Notes under the pieces: model-generated
Told to the model about the DNA's origin: nothing
The model's database searches: none
The model's input: only the letters and a program-made list of their open reading frames with translations
In this document: positions 54,715 through 63,547 of the stretch, piece after piece
Layout of the letters: each line of letters begins with the position of its first letter
Numbering within the stretch: position 1 is the first letter of the stretch
Program-made: the position numbers and the translations under genes
NCBI RefSeq assembly: GCF_017308975.1
Contig: NZ_JADWPD010000010.1
Coordinates: 1-64,000 of the forward strand
Length of the DNA: 64,000 nt
Reading direction: 5' to 3'
Source: Amycolatopsis sp. MtRt-6
GTDB lineage: Bacteria; Actinomycetota; Actinomycetes; Mycobacteriales; Pseudonocardiaceae

Positions 54715-56562
54715 ATGACCACCGAAGCGAATGTGCTCCTCCGGCTCGCCGGCGAGATCGACGACCTGGGGCGTCGTCTCGCCCTGGTGGGTTCCGAACT
54801 GCGGACCGTCCAGGCCGGGCAGGCAGACCAGGCCGAACCGGCCAAGCAGCCCGAGCAGACCACCCAGCCGCACCCGGCACCACAACCGCAACGACAACCT
54901 GAGCCGCAACCTCAACCCCCGCCCAGGCCGATGCGGCCCGACTCGGTCCCGTGGCCGCACTACCAGTGGCAGCCCCCGCCGGCGCCGCAGTACGTCCCGC
55001 CGCCGCAACAGCAGTACGTCCCGCCTGCTCCGCGGCAGACGCTCGGCGAGAAGCTCGGCAAGGAAGGCGCCGGCAGCCGCGTGCTCGCCTGGGTCGGCGG
55101 GGCCGTCACGCTGCTCGGTGTCGTCCTGCTGCTCGTGCTGGCCGTGCAGCGCGGCTGGCTCGGGCCGTTGCCGCGGGTGCTCGTCGGTGCCGGGTTCGGG
55201 CTCGCGCTCACCGGCACCGGTGTCTGGCTGCACCGCAAGCCCGCCGGCCGCACCGGCGCCTTCGCGCTGGCGGCCACCGGCATCGCCACGCTCTACCTGG
55301 ACGTCGTCGCCGCGACGTCGCTGTACGAGTTCCTGCCGGTGCTCGCCGGGCTCGCCGCCGGCCTGGCGGTCGCCGTCGGCGGGCTGCTCGTGGCCGTGCG
55401 GTGGGAGTCGCCGCTGCTGGCCTCGGCCGTCGTCGTCGGCTGTGCCGTCTGCGCGCCGATGATCGTCCGCGGGTTCACCCCCGAACTGGTCACCTTCCTG
55501 CTGATGATCCAGCTCGCGACGGCGCCGGTGCAGCTGCGCCGCGACTGGTCGTCGCTGACGCTCGCGGCCGGTATCCCGCCGCTGTTCGCCTCCGTGATCA
55601 GCACGGCGGTGCTCGGCGGGGGCGGCAGCTGGCCCAACACCGCCGCGGCGGGCGGTGCCGGGGTCACGGCGGTCGTGCTGGCGCTCATCGTGCTGCGGCG
55701 TCGTGAGAACGACCCCGCGGCGCTCTCGCTGCTGGCCACCGCCGTGGTGCCGACGCTCGTCGCGGCGTTGCTGCTGCCGAAGGCGCAGGCGGTGCCGGTC
55801 ACGGCCGGGGCGGGCGTCGTGCTGCTCGCCGTTTGGGCGGCGCGCCGCTGGTGGCCCGGGTTCGCCGGGCAGGTCGCCGGCCTGGCCGGGCTGCTCGCGA
55901 TCCTCCAGGCGACCGTCACCCAGTTCGACGGCCCGGCGCGCGCCGGGGTGCTGCTCGGCGAGGCGTTGCTGCTGGTCGTGGCCGCGGTGGGCGGCCGCAA
56001 CCGGGGTGCGCTCGCCGCCGCGCTCGGATTCGCGGCGATCGGCGGCCTGCTCGGCTTGGTCTTCGACGTCACGCCCGCGCTGCTGATCGTGCCCCGCACC
56101 CACCCGGCCGCCGAGCTGGCGGGCGCGCTCGCGGTCGCCGCGCTGATCCTCGCCGTGTCGGTCGCGCTGCCGTGGGCCGCCGCGCGCCTGTCGGTGTTCC
56201 GCGGCCCGGCCGAAGACCTGCCGATCTGGCTGCTCGCCGGGGTTTCGGCGCTGTACGGCGCCGCCGGGGTCGTGCTCTGCGGCGCCCTGCTGGCGGTCCC
56301 CGGCCGGACCGGGTTCCTCGTCGGCCACGCGCTGATCACGGTGTCCTGGACGATCGCGGCGCTCGTGCTGCTCCTGCGCGGGATCGACGTCGTCGCGCTG
56401 CGGGTGACCGGGCTGATCCTGGTCGGCGCCGCGGTGCTGAAGCTGGTGCTGTTCGACCTGTCGGCGCTCGACGGGCTGGCCAGGGTGGGCGCGTTCCTCG
56501 GCGCGGGCCTGGTGCTGCTGGCGGCCGGGACGCGGTACGCGCGGCGGGTCGCGTCGCGCTGA
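54715..56562 (+). CDS. DUF2339-type polytopic membrane protein
   Basis: The protein has 615 aa. The first ~45 residues form a helix (LLRLAGEIDDLGRRLALVGS). A Pro/Gln-rich linker follows (about 50-115, with QPQPPPRP and QYVPPP), then about 14 transmembrane helices to the C-terminus. The block GLGEKLGKEGAGSRVLAWVG-like (here LGEKLGKEGAGSRVLAWVGG) and GIATLYLDVVAATSLYEFLP match DUF2339 membrane proteins, whose role is unknown. ATG 54715 is the best start for the conserved helix. It is monocistronic as far as visible. Confidence 0.82.
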   Translation: MTTEANVLLRLAGEIDDLGRRLALVGSELRTVQAGQADQAEPAKQPEQTTQPHPAPQPQRQPEPQPQPPPRPMRPDSVPWPHYQWQPPPAPQYVPPPQQQYVPPAPRQTLGEKLGKEGAGSRVLAWVGGAVTLLGVVLLLVLAVQRGWLGPLPRVLVGAGFGLALTGTGVWLHRKPAGRTGAFALAATGIATLYLDVVAATSLYEFLPVLAGLAAGLAVAVGGLLVAVRWESPLLASAVVVGCAVCAPMIVRGFTPELVTFLLMIQLATAPVQLRRDWSSLTLAAGIPPLFASVISTAVLGGGGSWPNTAAAGGAGVTAVVLALIVLRRRENDPAALSLLATAVVPTLVAALLLPKAQAVPVTAGAGVVLLAVWAARRWWPGFAGQVAGLAGLLAILQATVTQFDGPARAGVLLGEALLLVVAAVGGRNRGALAAALGFAAIGGLLGLVFDVTPALLIVPRTHPAAELAGALAVAALILAVSVALPWAAARLSVFRGPAEDLPIWLLAGVSALYGAAGVVLCGALLAVPGRTGFLVGHALITVSWTIAALVLLLRGIDVVALRVTGLILVGAAVLKLVLFDLSALDGLARVGAFLGAGLVLLAAGTRYARRVASR

Positions 56563-56628
56563 GGCGGAAGAATTGCCGGTGCCCCGTGGTTACCTGAATC
56601 ACAGGACCGACGACCAGGGGGCACCGAC

Positions 56629-57021
56629 ATGGCACCACCGAAACTCGCCGACCGGGCGGACGAGCCGATCGGCTGGCTGACCACAGTCACGCCGAAGGGG
56701 CGGCCCGCGCCGCGGCCGGTGTGGTTCGTCCTCGACGGCGACGACATCGTGCTGTTCAGCCAGCCCGGCGCCGCGAAGATCCGGCACATCGAGGCGAATC
56801 CCGAGGTGAGCTTCCACCTGAACACCGACGAGCACGGCGGCGCGTTCGTCGTCGTGAACGGGAAGGCGTACCTCGAGGCGGGGAAGGCCTCGGAGGCGCC
56901 GGGGTACCTCGACAAGTACGGCTCCCACTACGCCGCGGTCGGTTTCGAGACACCGGAAGCCTTCGACGCCGAGTACTCCGCCCGCATTCGCGTGGTGCCC
57001 GAGCGCTCCTGGGGGTTCTGA
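56629..57021 (+). CDS. PPOX-class F420-dependent enzyme
   Basis: This 130-aa split-barrel protein has PIGWLTTVTPKGRPAPRPVW, FVLDGDDIVLFSQPGAAKIR and HIEANPEVSFHLNTDEHGG, a pattern of the TIGR03667 pyridoxamine-oxidase-like group that uses F420 in actinobacteria. It ends RIRVVPERSWGF. It probably reduces or oxidises a small metabolite; the substrate is unknown. Its stop codon directly abuts the stop of the convergent SOD-like gene, without a single base between. Confidence 0.88.
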   Translation: MAPPKLADRADEPIGWLTTVTPKGRPAPRPVWFVLDGDDIVLFSQPGAAKIRHIEANPEVSFHLNTDEHGGAFVVVNGKAYLEAGKASEAPGYLDKYGSHYAAVGFETPEAFDAEYSARIRVVPERSWGF

Positions 57022-57585
57022 CTAGAAACCGACGCTCAGGCAAGCCAGCCGGGCACCCGCCGTGCCCGCGTGGCCCGGGTCGGTGTGGGTGTGGGTTTCG
57101 TGGATGACCACGGACTTCGCCCGCCGATCGGCGAACGTCCAGTCCACTGTGGACCGCGCGAAGCCGGTGCCGGCCCGGTCGGTGGTGAAGTCGAGCCAGA
57201 TCTCGTTGCGGGGGTTCGCGTACGCGGGGTCGACCGACGGCTTCGCCGGGTCCGGCAGGTGCTGGAAGTGCGGCCCGGCGGCGTCGCCGGTGGCGCCGCA
57301 CGGCTGGGTGTGCGCGTGGGCGCCGTAGGCCCGGTCCGGCCGCAGGCCGCTGACGAAGAGCAGGGTGGTCGTGCCGGCGCTCTCGGCCGAAAGGCCGAAC
57401 ACGTGCGCCCGGGCGCCGGCCGGGACGAGGTCGGGGCGGTACGTCACCGCGGTTGCGCCGGGGGCAGCCGCGGTGAACGTGCCGTACGCGGTTGTGAACC
57501 GCGCCGGTGCCGGCGACGCGGCGGCGGTGCCGGGAGCGAGCACGGCGACGGCGGCCGCGGCGGCCAAAACGGGAAGAAGACGCAT
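57022..57585 (-). CDS. Secreted Cu/Zn superoxide dismutase-like protein
   Basis: The protein has 187 aa with a signal peptide (MRLLPVLAAAAAVAVLAPG, cleavage near AAAS). The mature domain resembles SodC: copper ligands in YGAHAHTQPCG (H-x-H), bridging and zinc His in AGPHFQH, and VIHETHTHTDPGHAGTAGA near the C-terminus, with a final Cys in ARLACLSVGF that can pair with the Cys of QPCG. The usual zinc Asp after the His cluster is not obvious, so activity is uncertain. It acts outside the membrane. It is convergent with and abutting the F420 gene. Confidence 0.82.
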   Translation of the reverse strand: MRLLPVLAAAAAVAVLAPGTAAASPAPARFTTAYGTFTAAAPGATAVTYRPDLVPAGARAHVFGLSAESAGTTTLLFVSGLRPDRAYGAHAHTQPCGATGDAAGPHFQHLPDPAKPSVDPAYANPRNEIWLDFTTDRAGTGFARSTVDWTFADRRAKSVVIHETHTHTDPGHAGTAGARLACLSVGF

Positions 57586-57710
57586 TTCCCCTCTTTAGCC
57601 AGTCGTCCGGGGAGCCGCCATGATCATCACTCGGACGAGTGACCGATTTGGTGGAAAAGTTACGGATTTCCCATCCGGTGGACAGTCGTGAGCCCGGTTA
57701 TGGTCATCTG

Positions 57711-58199
57711 GTGCCCGAACACACCGGCGAAACCCGCAACGAACAGCTCACGCGCAACGTCGGCGAGCTCCTGCAGGAACTGCGTGTCGCGCAGGCCGGG
57801 GTGCAGATCCTCTTCGGCTTCCTGCTGTCGGTCGTGTTCACCGACCGGTTCCACGACGCCAGCGGGTTCGAGAAGTCGCTGCACCTGTCCGCGGTCGCGC
57901 TCGCCGTGGCGTCGACGGCCCTGCTCACCGCGCCCGCGGCGTGGCACCGGCTGCTGTTCCGCACCGGCAGCCGGGAACGGATCCTGCGCGTCGGCAACGG
58001 GCTCGTGCTGGTCGGGCTGGTCTGCCTGGCGCTGGCGATCACGTCGACGGTCGCGCTGATCGCCAAGGTCGTCTACGGCTGGATCGCCATGGGGATCCTG
58101 GGCGTGCTGTGCGTGCTGATCTTCGGGATCCTCTGGTTCGTCATGCCGATCCGGATGCACCCGGCCAACGGCGATCAGCCGACGGGCCCGCCCAAGTAG
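57711..58199 (+). CDS. DUF6328 membrane protein
   Basis: This 162-aa protein starts with a soluble helix QLTRNVGELLQELRVAQAGV, then has four hydrophobic helices beginning QILFGFLLSVVF and ending in GILGVLCVLIFGILWFVMPI, the layout of the DUF6328 actinobacterial family. The function is unknown. GTG 57711 is chosen because TATGGT ends 6 nt upstream, as in other leaderless genes here; a start at 57639 would add 24 residues. The 3' end overlaps the convergent VOC gene by 25 nt. Confidence 0.8.
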   Translation: MPEHTGETRNEQLTRNVGELLQELRVAQAGVQILFGFLLSVVFTDRFHDASGFEKSLHLSAVALAVASTALLTAPAAWHRLLFRTGSRERILRVGNGLVLVGLVCLALAITSTVALIAKVVYGWIAMGILGVLCVLIFGILWFVMPIRMHPANGDQPTGPPK

Positions 58200-58558
58200 A
58201 GCGTGTCCTCCTGGACGAAGCAGAGCGGGTTGCCGAACGGGTCGTCGGCGTAGAAGGAGCGTTCGCCCCAGAACTGCGTCTCGATGGTGTCGTCGGCCCA
58301 GCGCGGCCCGGCGGCGCGCACCCGCTCGAACGTCTCCTCGACGTCCTCGACCGCGAGGTAGACGATCCGCGGGTCCCGCCGCGGACGCGGTTCGCGGTGT
58401 TCGAGCGGGGCTGCGACGCAGGCCAGTACCACCTCGCCGAGGGTGAAGTAGTGCCGGTTGACCGCGATCCGCTCGCCCGGATCGCCGAAGACGGCGGCGT
58501 AGAAAGCGACCGCGACCTCGATGTCGTCGACGGGCTGGATCAGCCGGAACAGCCTCAT
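58175..58558 (-). CDS. VOC-superfamily (glyoxalase-like) protein
   Basis: This 127-aa protein has the paired beta-alpha-beta-beta-beta modules of the VOC fold: FRLIQPVDDIEVAVAFYAAV, IVYLAVEDVEETFERVRAAG and ERSFYADDPFGNPLCFVQED. It may be a metal-dependent lyase/dioxygenase or a binding protein for an antibiotic. ATG 58558 lies 7 nt after TAGTGT on the minus strand (leaderless). It is divergent from the phosphoesterase gene with 80 bp between starts. Confidence 0.88.
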   Translation of the reverse strand: MRLFRLIQPVDDIEVAVAFYAAVFGDPGERIAVNRHYFTLGEVVLACVAAPLEHREPRPRRDPRIVYLAVEDVEETFERVRAAGPRWADDTIETQFWGERSFYADDPFGNPLCFVQEDTLYLGGPVG

Positions 58559-58638
58559 GCCGCGGACACTACCGCTGTTCATCCGGTGTTCGGCAGGCGT
58601 TGCCGGGGTGGTCGGAAGCCGCCCGTAGCTTCCCGCCC

Positions 58639-60456
58639 GTGACTGACACTTCTCGCCGGACCTTCCTCCTCGGCGCCCCGGCCGTCGCCGCCGCGGTGAC
58701 CTTGCCGAACGTCCTCGGCGCCCCGGCTGCCCAAGCCGCCGGCCGGCACCGCCCGGACACCGAAGATCCGCGCTTCACGCTCGTGGTCATGCCCGACACG
58801 CAGTACCTGTTCGACGAGGACCGCGGTGACGCGGCCCCGCTGGACGCCTCGCTGAGGTACGTCCTCGAGGAAGCCGAAGACAACGTTGTCTTCCTCGCCC
58901 ACCTCGGCGACCTCACCCAGAACGGCCGGGCGGACGAATTCGCCCGCGTCAGCCGGTCGTTCCAGGCGCTCGACCGCTGCCGGTTCCCGTACAGCACCCT
59001 CGCGGGCAACCACGACATCGACGGCTCGAAGGACGACCAGCGCGGCCCGTCGCCGTACCTCGACGCGTTCGGCCCGCAGCGCCAGCGCAATTCGCCGACG
59101 TTCCGCGGCGCGACGAAGGACGGCTACAACAGCTACCACGTCTTCCGTGGCGGCGGCCGCGAGTGGCTGCTGCTCGCCCTCGACTGGCGGCCCTCGGCAG
59201 GTGGCCTGAACTGGGCGAAGCAGGTCCTCGCGGAGCACCCGACGCTGCCGGCGATCCTCACCATCCACGAACTGGTCTGGGCCGACGACAACGCCCAGGC
59301 GCAGTTCTCGACGTTCGGCGAGCACGTCTGGCAGGAGCTCGTGCAGGGCAACGACCAGATCTTCCTCACGCTCAACGGCCACTACTGGCCGACCGGGCGC
59401 ACCGTCCGGAAGAACGCCGCCGGGCACGACGTGCACGTCCACATCGCCAACTACCAGGACCGCTACTACGGCGGCAGCGCGATGATCCGGCTCTACCAGT
59501 TCGACCTCGCGCGCGGCGTGATCGACGTCCGGACGTTCTCGCCGTGGCTCGCCGCGCAGGACCACCTGAGCGAAATGCAGCAGGTGGAGGTCGAGCGCAG
59601 CGGCGCGGCCGACTACTTCAGCCTGGAGATCGACTTCGCCGAGCGCTTCCGGGGCTTCGCGCCGGTGCCGGTTCCGCCCGGACGGCCCGCGAAGCAGCTG
59701 CTGGTCCCCGGAACCGTCGCGTACTGGCGCTTCGAGGGCGGCCAGGACGGCAAGGCGGTGCCGGACGACGTCGTCGTGCGTGACCAGACCGGCCGTGGCA
59801 ACGACCTCACGCGCGTGACCGCGCCCGGGAGCGGGCCGGACGCGTTGAAGTACTCGAACGAGTTCTCGCCGCGGCAGCCGTCACGGGCGAGCCTGCGGTT
59901 CGATGGCAGCCGCGACCCCAGCCGGGGCGCCTACCTGCGCACGGTCGACGCGGCGCCGATGAACCGGCTGAAGTTCGAGCGCGGGTACACCGTCGAGGCG
60001 TTCTTCCGGCTGCCCGCGAACTTCAAGGACGGCCACCACGGCTGGTGCGGCCTGTTCGCCCGGCAGGGCAGCGGCGCCGCCGCGGGCAAGACCGGCGACG
60101 ACCCGCAGGAATCGGCGGCCACGCTGTCCCTTTCGGACGGTGGCGAGCTGCAGTGGGCGGTGTACCCGCTGAACCAGGACCGGACCTCGACGAACTGGGG
60201 CCACGAGCTGCCGGTCGAGAAGTGGTGGCACGTCGCCGTGGTCAACGACGGCCGGCGCACGACGATGTACGTCGACGGCTGCCCGGTGGTCCGGAACCCG
60301 GCCACGCCCGCTGTCGGGCTCGCCGATCCGGGCGGGCCGTGGCTGGTCGGCGCGTCGTCCTACGAGGGCAAGGTCGACCGCAGTTTCGCCGGGCTGCTGG
60401 GTGACGTGCGGGTGGTGGACCGGCCGCTGAACCCGCGTGAATTCATGCTGGGCTGA
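58639..60456 (+). CDS. Tat-exported metallophosphoesterase with LamG-like domain
   Basis: The protein has 605 aa. A twin-arginine signal (TDTSRRTFLLGAPAVAAAV) ends near AQAAG. The calcineurin-like phosphoesterase domain follows with VVMPDTQYLF (metal Asp), FLAHLGDLTQNG, STLAGNHDIDG and LTLNGHYWP. From ~350 a LamG/concanavalin-like domain spans to the end (TVAYWRFEGGQDG, GYTVEAFFRLPANF, HVAVVNDGRRTTMYVDG). This arrangement suggests a secreted phosphodiesterase that binds a polysaccharide or lipid. The GTG lies 7 nt after TAGCTT (leaderless), unusual for a secreted protein. Confidence 0.88.
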   Translation: MTDTSRRTFLLGAPAVAAAVTLPNVLGAPAAQAAGRHRPDTEDPRFTLVVMPDTQYLFDEDRGDAAPLDASLRYVLEEAEDNVVFLAHLGDLTQNGRADEFARVSRSFQALDRCRFPYSTLAGNHDIDGSKDDQRGPSPYLDAFGPQRQRNSPTFRGATKDGYNSYHVFRGGGREWLLLALDWRPSAGGLNWAKQVLAEHPTLPAILTIHELVWADDNAQAQFSTFGEHVWQELVQGNDQIFLTLNGHYWPTGRTVRKNAAGHDVHVHIANYQDRYYGGSAMIRLYQFDLARGVIDVRTFSPWLAAQDHLSEMQQVEVERSGAADYFSLEIDFAERFRGFAPVPVPPGRPAKQLLVPGTVAYWRFEGGQDGKAVPDDVVVRDQTGRGNDLTRVTAPGSGPDALKYSNEFSPRQPSRASLRFDGSRDPSRGAYLRTVDAAPMNRLKFERGYTVEAFFRLPANFKDGHHGWCGLFARQGSGAAAGKTGDDPQESAATLSLSDGGELQWAVYPLNQDRTSTNWGHELPVEKWWHVAVVNDGRRTTMYVDGCPVVRNPATPAVGLADPGGPWLVGASSYEGKVDRSFAGLLGDVRVVDRPLNPREFMLG

Positions 60457-60556
60457 AGCCCTTGACAGCGGGTGGACAATAAAAAATCGGCGTACTCTTC
60501 GGAAACACAGAAGAACTCGCCGAACCTGATAAGAGTCTAACCGCTGTGAGGGGAAC

Positions 60557-62761
60557 TTGTCAAACCAGGGGTACGACGAGGAATTGCGGGAAGAACGGGC
60601 CTACGTCGCCGCGCTGTACGAGCGGCTCGACCGCGAGCGCGCGGCGGCGCAGGCCCGGTACCACGGCGCACTCGGGCAAACCGGTGTGAAGCCGGGGGAA
60701 CGGGACAACGACGTCCGGTTCCGGTCGCGGGAGGCGGCCCGGCTGGACGTCGCCGACAACGGGCTCTGCTTCGGCCGGCTGGACGCCCTTTCGGGCGAAA
60801 CCAGCTACATCGGCCGGATCGGGCTCTTCGACGCGGAAAACGACTACGAACCCTTCCTGCTGGATTGGCGGGCGCCCGCGGCGCGGCCGTTCTACGTCGC
60901 CACCGCGGCGACGCCGGAAAACATGCGCCGTCGCCGTCAATTCCACACGATGGGCCGTCGGCTCCTCGATTTCACCGACGAGGTCCTGGGACGTCCGGGG
61001 GACGCCGAACGCGGGGACGCGGCCCTGCTCGCGGCCGTCAACGCGCCCCGCGGCGAGGGCATGCGGGACATCGTCGCGACGATCCAGGCCGAGCAGGACG
61101 AGATCATCCGCCTCGGCCACGCGGGCGTGTTGGTGGTCGAAGGCGGCCCCGGCACCGGCAAGACGGCCGTGGCCCTGCACCGGGTGGCGTACCTGCTCTA
61201 CACCAAGCGCGAGCGGATGTCGCGCAGCGGCGTGCTCGTCGTCGGGCCGAGCCCGCTGTTCCTCGACCACATCGGCCGCGTGCTGCCGTCACTCGGCGAG
61301 TCGGACGTCGTCTTCACGACGACCGGCGGGCTCTTCCCCGGCCTGCGCGTCACCGCCGAGGACGAGCCGGAGGTCGCGCGGCTCAAGGGGTCGCTGCGCA
61401 TCCTCGACGTGCTGGCCGCCGCGGTCGCCGACCGGCAGCAGGTGCCGGACGAGCCGATGCTGATCGACCTGGGCGACGTCACCGTGGCACTCGACGCCGG
61501 CCTCGTGGCCGAGGCCCGGCTGGCCGCACGCGAGACAGGGCTGCCGCACAACGAAGCCCGCGCGGTCTTCCGGGAGCGCGCCGTCGCACTCGTCGCCGAG
61601 CGCGGCGTGGCGAAGATCGGCGAAGGCTGGCTCAGCCGGGAGGACCGCGGGTTGTGGGCGGACCTGCGCGCCGACGTCCTCGGCGAACTCGCGGAGCACG
61701 AAGCGCTCGGCGCCGCGCTCGACGGGCTGTGGCCCTACCTGACGCCGGAGACGCTGCTGGCGCCGCTGTACATGTCGCCGCGCCGGCTCGAGGCGGCCGG
61801 TGCCGATCCGGCGTTGTTCCGCGCGGACGGCACCGCCTGGACCGTGTCCGACGTGCCGTTGCTCGACGAGCTGGTCGACCTGCTCGGCCGGGACGACGCC
61901 GCCGAACGCGCCGCCGCGCGCCGGCGGGCGGAAGCGGAGGCCGAGTACGCCTCCGGCGTCATGGAGGTGATGAAGCTGGACGCCGAGGAACTGGACGAGG
62001 ACGTCGCGCTGCTCGCCGAGGACCTGCTCGACGCCGAGGAGCTGGCCGGGCGGTTCACCGAGCGTGACCAGCGTGACCTCGCCGAACGGGCGGCCGCGGA
62101 CCGGGACTGGACGTACGGGCACGTCGTCGTCGACGAGGCGCAGGAACTGTCCGAAATGGACTGGCGGGTGCTGATGCGGCGGTGTCCCAGCCGGTCGTTC
62201 ACGGTCGTCGGCGACCTCGCCCAGCGCCGTTCGGCGGCGGGGGCGACGGCGTGGGGCCCGGTGTTCGCCCCGTACGTCGGCGACCGCTGGCTGTACCGCG
62301 AGCTGACCGTGAACTACCGGACCCCGGCGGAGATCATGACGGTCGCGGGCGCGCTGCTGACCCGCTTCGCGCCGGGCGCGCGGCCGCCGGAATCGGTGCG
62401 CGCGTGCGGCGTCCGGCCGTGGTCCAGACGAGTGGCGGACGACGAGCTGCCCGAGGCCATCGAGGACTTCGTCCGCGACGAGGCCGGCCGCGAAGGCACC
62501 AGCGTCGTGATCGGTCCGCCCGGGGTGCCGGGAACGATCCCGGCCGCGGCAGCCAAAGGGCTGGAGTTCGACGCCGTGCTCGTCGTCGAACCGGAGCGGA
62601 TCCTGGCCGCGGGCCCGCGCGGCGCGGCCGAGCTCTACGTCGCGCTCACGCGCGCCACGCAGCGCCTCGGGGTGCTGCACCGGGATCCGCTCCCGGCGGC
62701 GCTGACCGGCCTCGCCGAGGCCGGGGTGCCCGCGAGGTCCGGGCACCGGCGATTCCTGTAG
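60557..62761 (+). CDS. helD: HelD-type RNA polymerase-associated helicase-like ATPase
   Basis: The protein has 734 aa. The N-terminus is a charged antiparallel helix pair (EELREERAYVAALYERLDRE), which in HelD enters the secondary channel of RNA polymerase. It then has Walker A VVEGGPGTGKTAVALHRVAY (about 193-212), YGHVVVDEAQELSEMDWRVL (motif II DEAQ), a UvrD-like C-terminal domain with LTVNYRTPAEIM and ELYVALTRATQRLGVLHRD. HelD removes stalled polymerase; the HelR branch in streptomycetes protects against rifamycins. It starts with TTG after GAGGGGA; no ATG or GTG fits better. The 100-bp gap before it is AT-rich, with a perfect TTGACA at 60462. Confidence 0.9.
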   Translation: MSNQGYDEELREERAYVAALYERLDRERAAAQARYHGALGQTGVKPGERDNDVRFRSREAARLDVADNGLCFGRLDALSGETSYIGRIGLFDAENDYEPFLLDWRAPAARPFYVATAATPENMRRRRQFHTMGRRLLDFTDEVLGRPGDAERGDAALLAAVNAPRGEGMRDIVATIQAEQDEIIRLGHAGVLVVEGGPGTGKTAVALHRVAYLLYTKRERMSRSGVLVVGPSPLFLDHIGRVLPSLGESDVVFTTTGGLFPGLRVTAEDEPEVARLKGSLRILDVLAAAVADRQQVPDEPMLIDLGDVTVALDAGLVAEARLAARETGLPHNEARAVFRERAVALVAERGVAKIGEGWLSREDRGLWADLRADVLGELAEHEALGAALDGLWPYLTPETLLAPLYMSPRRLEAAGADPALFRADGTAWTVSDVPLLDELVDLLGRDDAAERAAARRRAEAEAEYASGVMEVMKLDAEELDEDVALLAEDLLDAEELAGRFTERDQRDLAERAAADRDWTYGHVVVDEAQELSEMDWRVLMRRCPSRSFTVVGDLAQRRSAAGATAWGPVFAPYVGDRWLYRELTVNYRTPAEIMTVAGALLTRFAPGARPPESVRACGVRPWSRRVADDELPEAIEDFVRDEAGREGTSVVIGPPGVPGTIPAAAAKGLEFDAVLVVEPERILAAGPRGAAELYVALTRATQRLGVLHRDPLPAALTGLAEAGVPARSGHRRFL

Positions 62762-62807
62762 CGGAACGGGGGGTGGCGGGCGGCGAGTGCCCGTCATCCC
62801 CGCGCCG

Positions 62808-63284
62808 CTACGCCGTGAGCCGGCCCCAGGAGTAGTTCTGCTTGGCCAGCTTCAGGTACACGAACAGTTCGGTCCCGGACACGCCCGGGATCTTCCGGAT
62901 CTCCTCACCGAGCACGTCGAGCATGTGGTCGTCGTCCCGGCAGACCAGTTCGGCCAGCAGGTCGTAACGCCCGGCGCACAGCACGACGTAGTGCACGTTC
63001 GTCAGCTCGGACAGCTTGTCCGCGACCTCACGGGGATCGACGCCGTCGACGTTGATGCCGACCATGGCCTGGCGCGTCAGATCCACGTTGGCGGGGTCGG
63101 TCACCGCGACGATCTGCATCAGGTCGTCGCGCAGCAACCGCTGTACGCGCTGGCGGACCGCTCCCTCCGAAAGGCCGACCGCCTTGGCCAGTGCGGTGAA
63201 CGAGGCCCGGCCGTCCTGCTGCAGCAGAGCGATCAGCGATCTGTCCGTGTTGTCCAGCGCGCGCGCACGTGTTTCGTCACCCAT
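62808..63284 (-). CDS. Lrp/AsnC-family regulator
   Basis: This 158-aa protein has an N-terminal HTH (LDNTDRSLIALLQQDGRASF, LAKAVGLSEGAVRQRVQRLL) and a C-terminal RAM domain (AMVGINVDGVDPREVADKLS, GRYDLLAELVCRDDDHMLDV, LFVYLKLAKQNYSWG). It probably responds to an amino acid. It is divergent from an APC-type permease gene, the usual arrangement for local Lrp regulators of amine or amino acid use. ATG 63284; the 263-bp intergenic region holds a 16-bp palindrome. It is convergent with helD. Confidence 0.92.
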   Translation of the reverse strand: MGDETRARALDNTDRSLIALLQQDGRASFTALAKAVGLSEGAVRQRVQRLLRDDLMQIVAVTDPANVDLTRQAMVGINVDGVDPREVADKLSELTNVHYVVLCAGRYDLLAELVCRDDDHMLDVLGEEIRKIPGVSGTELFVYLKLAKQNYSWGRLTA

Positions 63285-63454
63285 GCCGTCCCTCCCTGTG
63301 TTTCGGCATGTGATTTGTCAAGTGCGCAGCGTATCGAGACCTGCCGAGAAAGCGAGACCCCCGCGCCAGCTTCGCGCGATTCGACGTGCACGCCGCGCTC
63401 AGCCGAGGAATCGGTGGCGAGAGGCGAAATCGACGAGGCTTTCCGAGGCGGTTT

Positions 63455-63470
63455 TGTGCGCCCGCGCACA
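63455..63470. promoter_or_regulatory. 16-bp inverted repeat upstream of the APC permease
   Basis: TGTGCGC-CC-GCGCACA is a perfect 7-bp inverted repeat with a 2-bp centre, 78 bp before the permease ATG. It is a candidate operator for the divergent Lrp-type regulator. Confidence 0.45.
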
Positions 63471-63547
63471 GCCGGGCGCGCCCGCCGGGCCGCGCCAGGT
63501 ACCGTCCGACGGCTCTTTCGTACCGGTGACCCCAGGAGGACCAACGC

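Noticed and set aside
60457..60556. Rifamycin-associated element upstream of helD
   Set aside because: No inverted repeat that I could match with confidence to that element; left as a test, not a feature.
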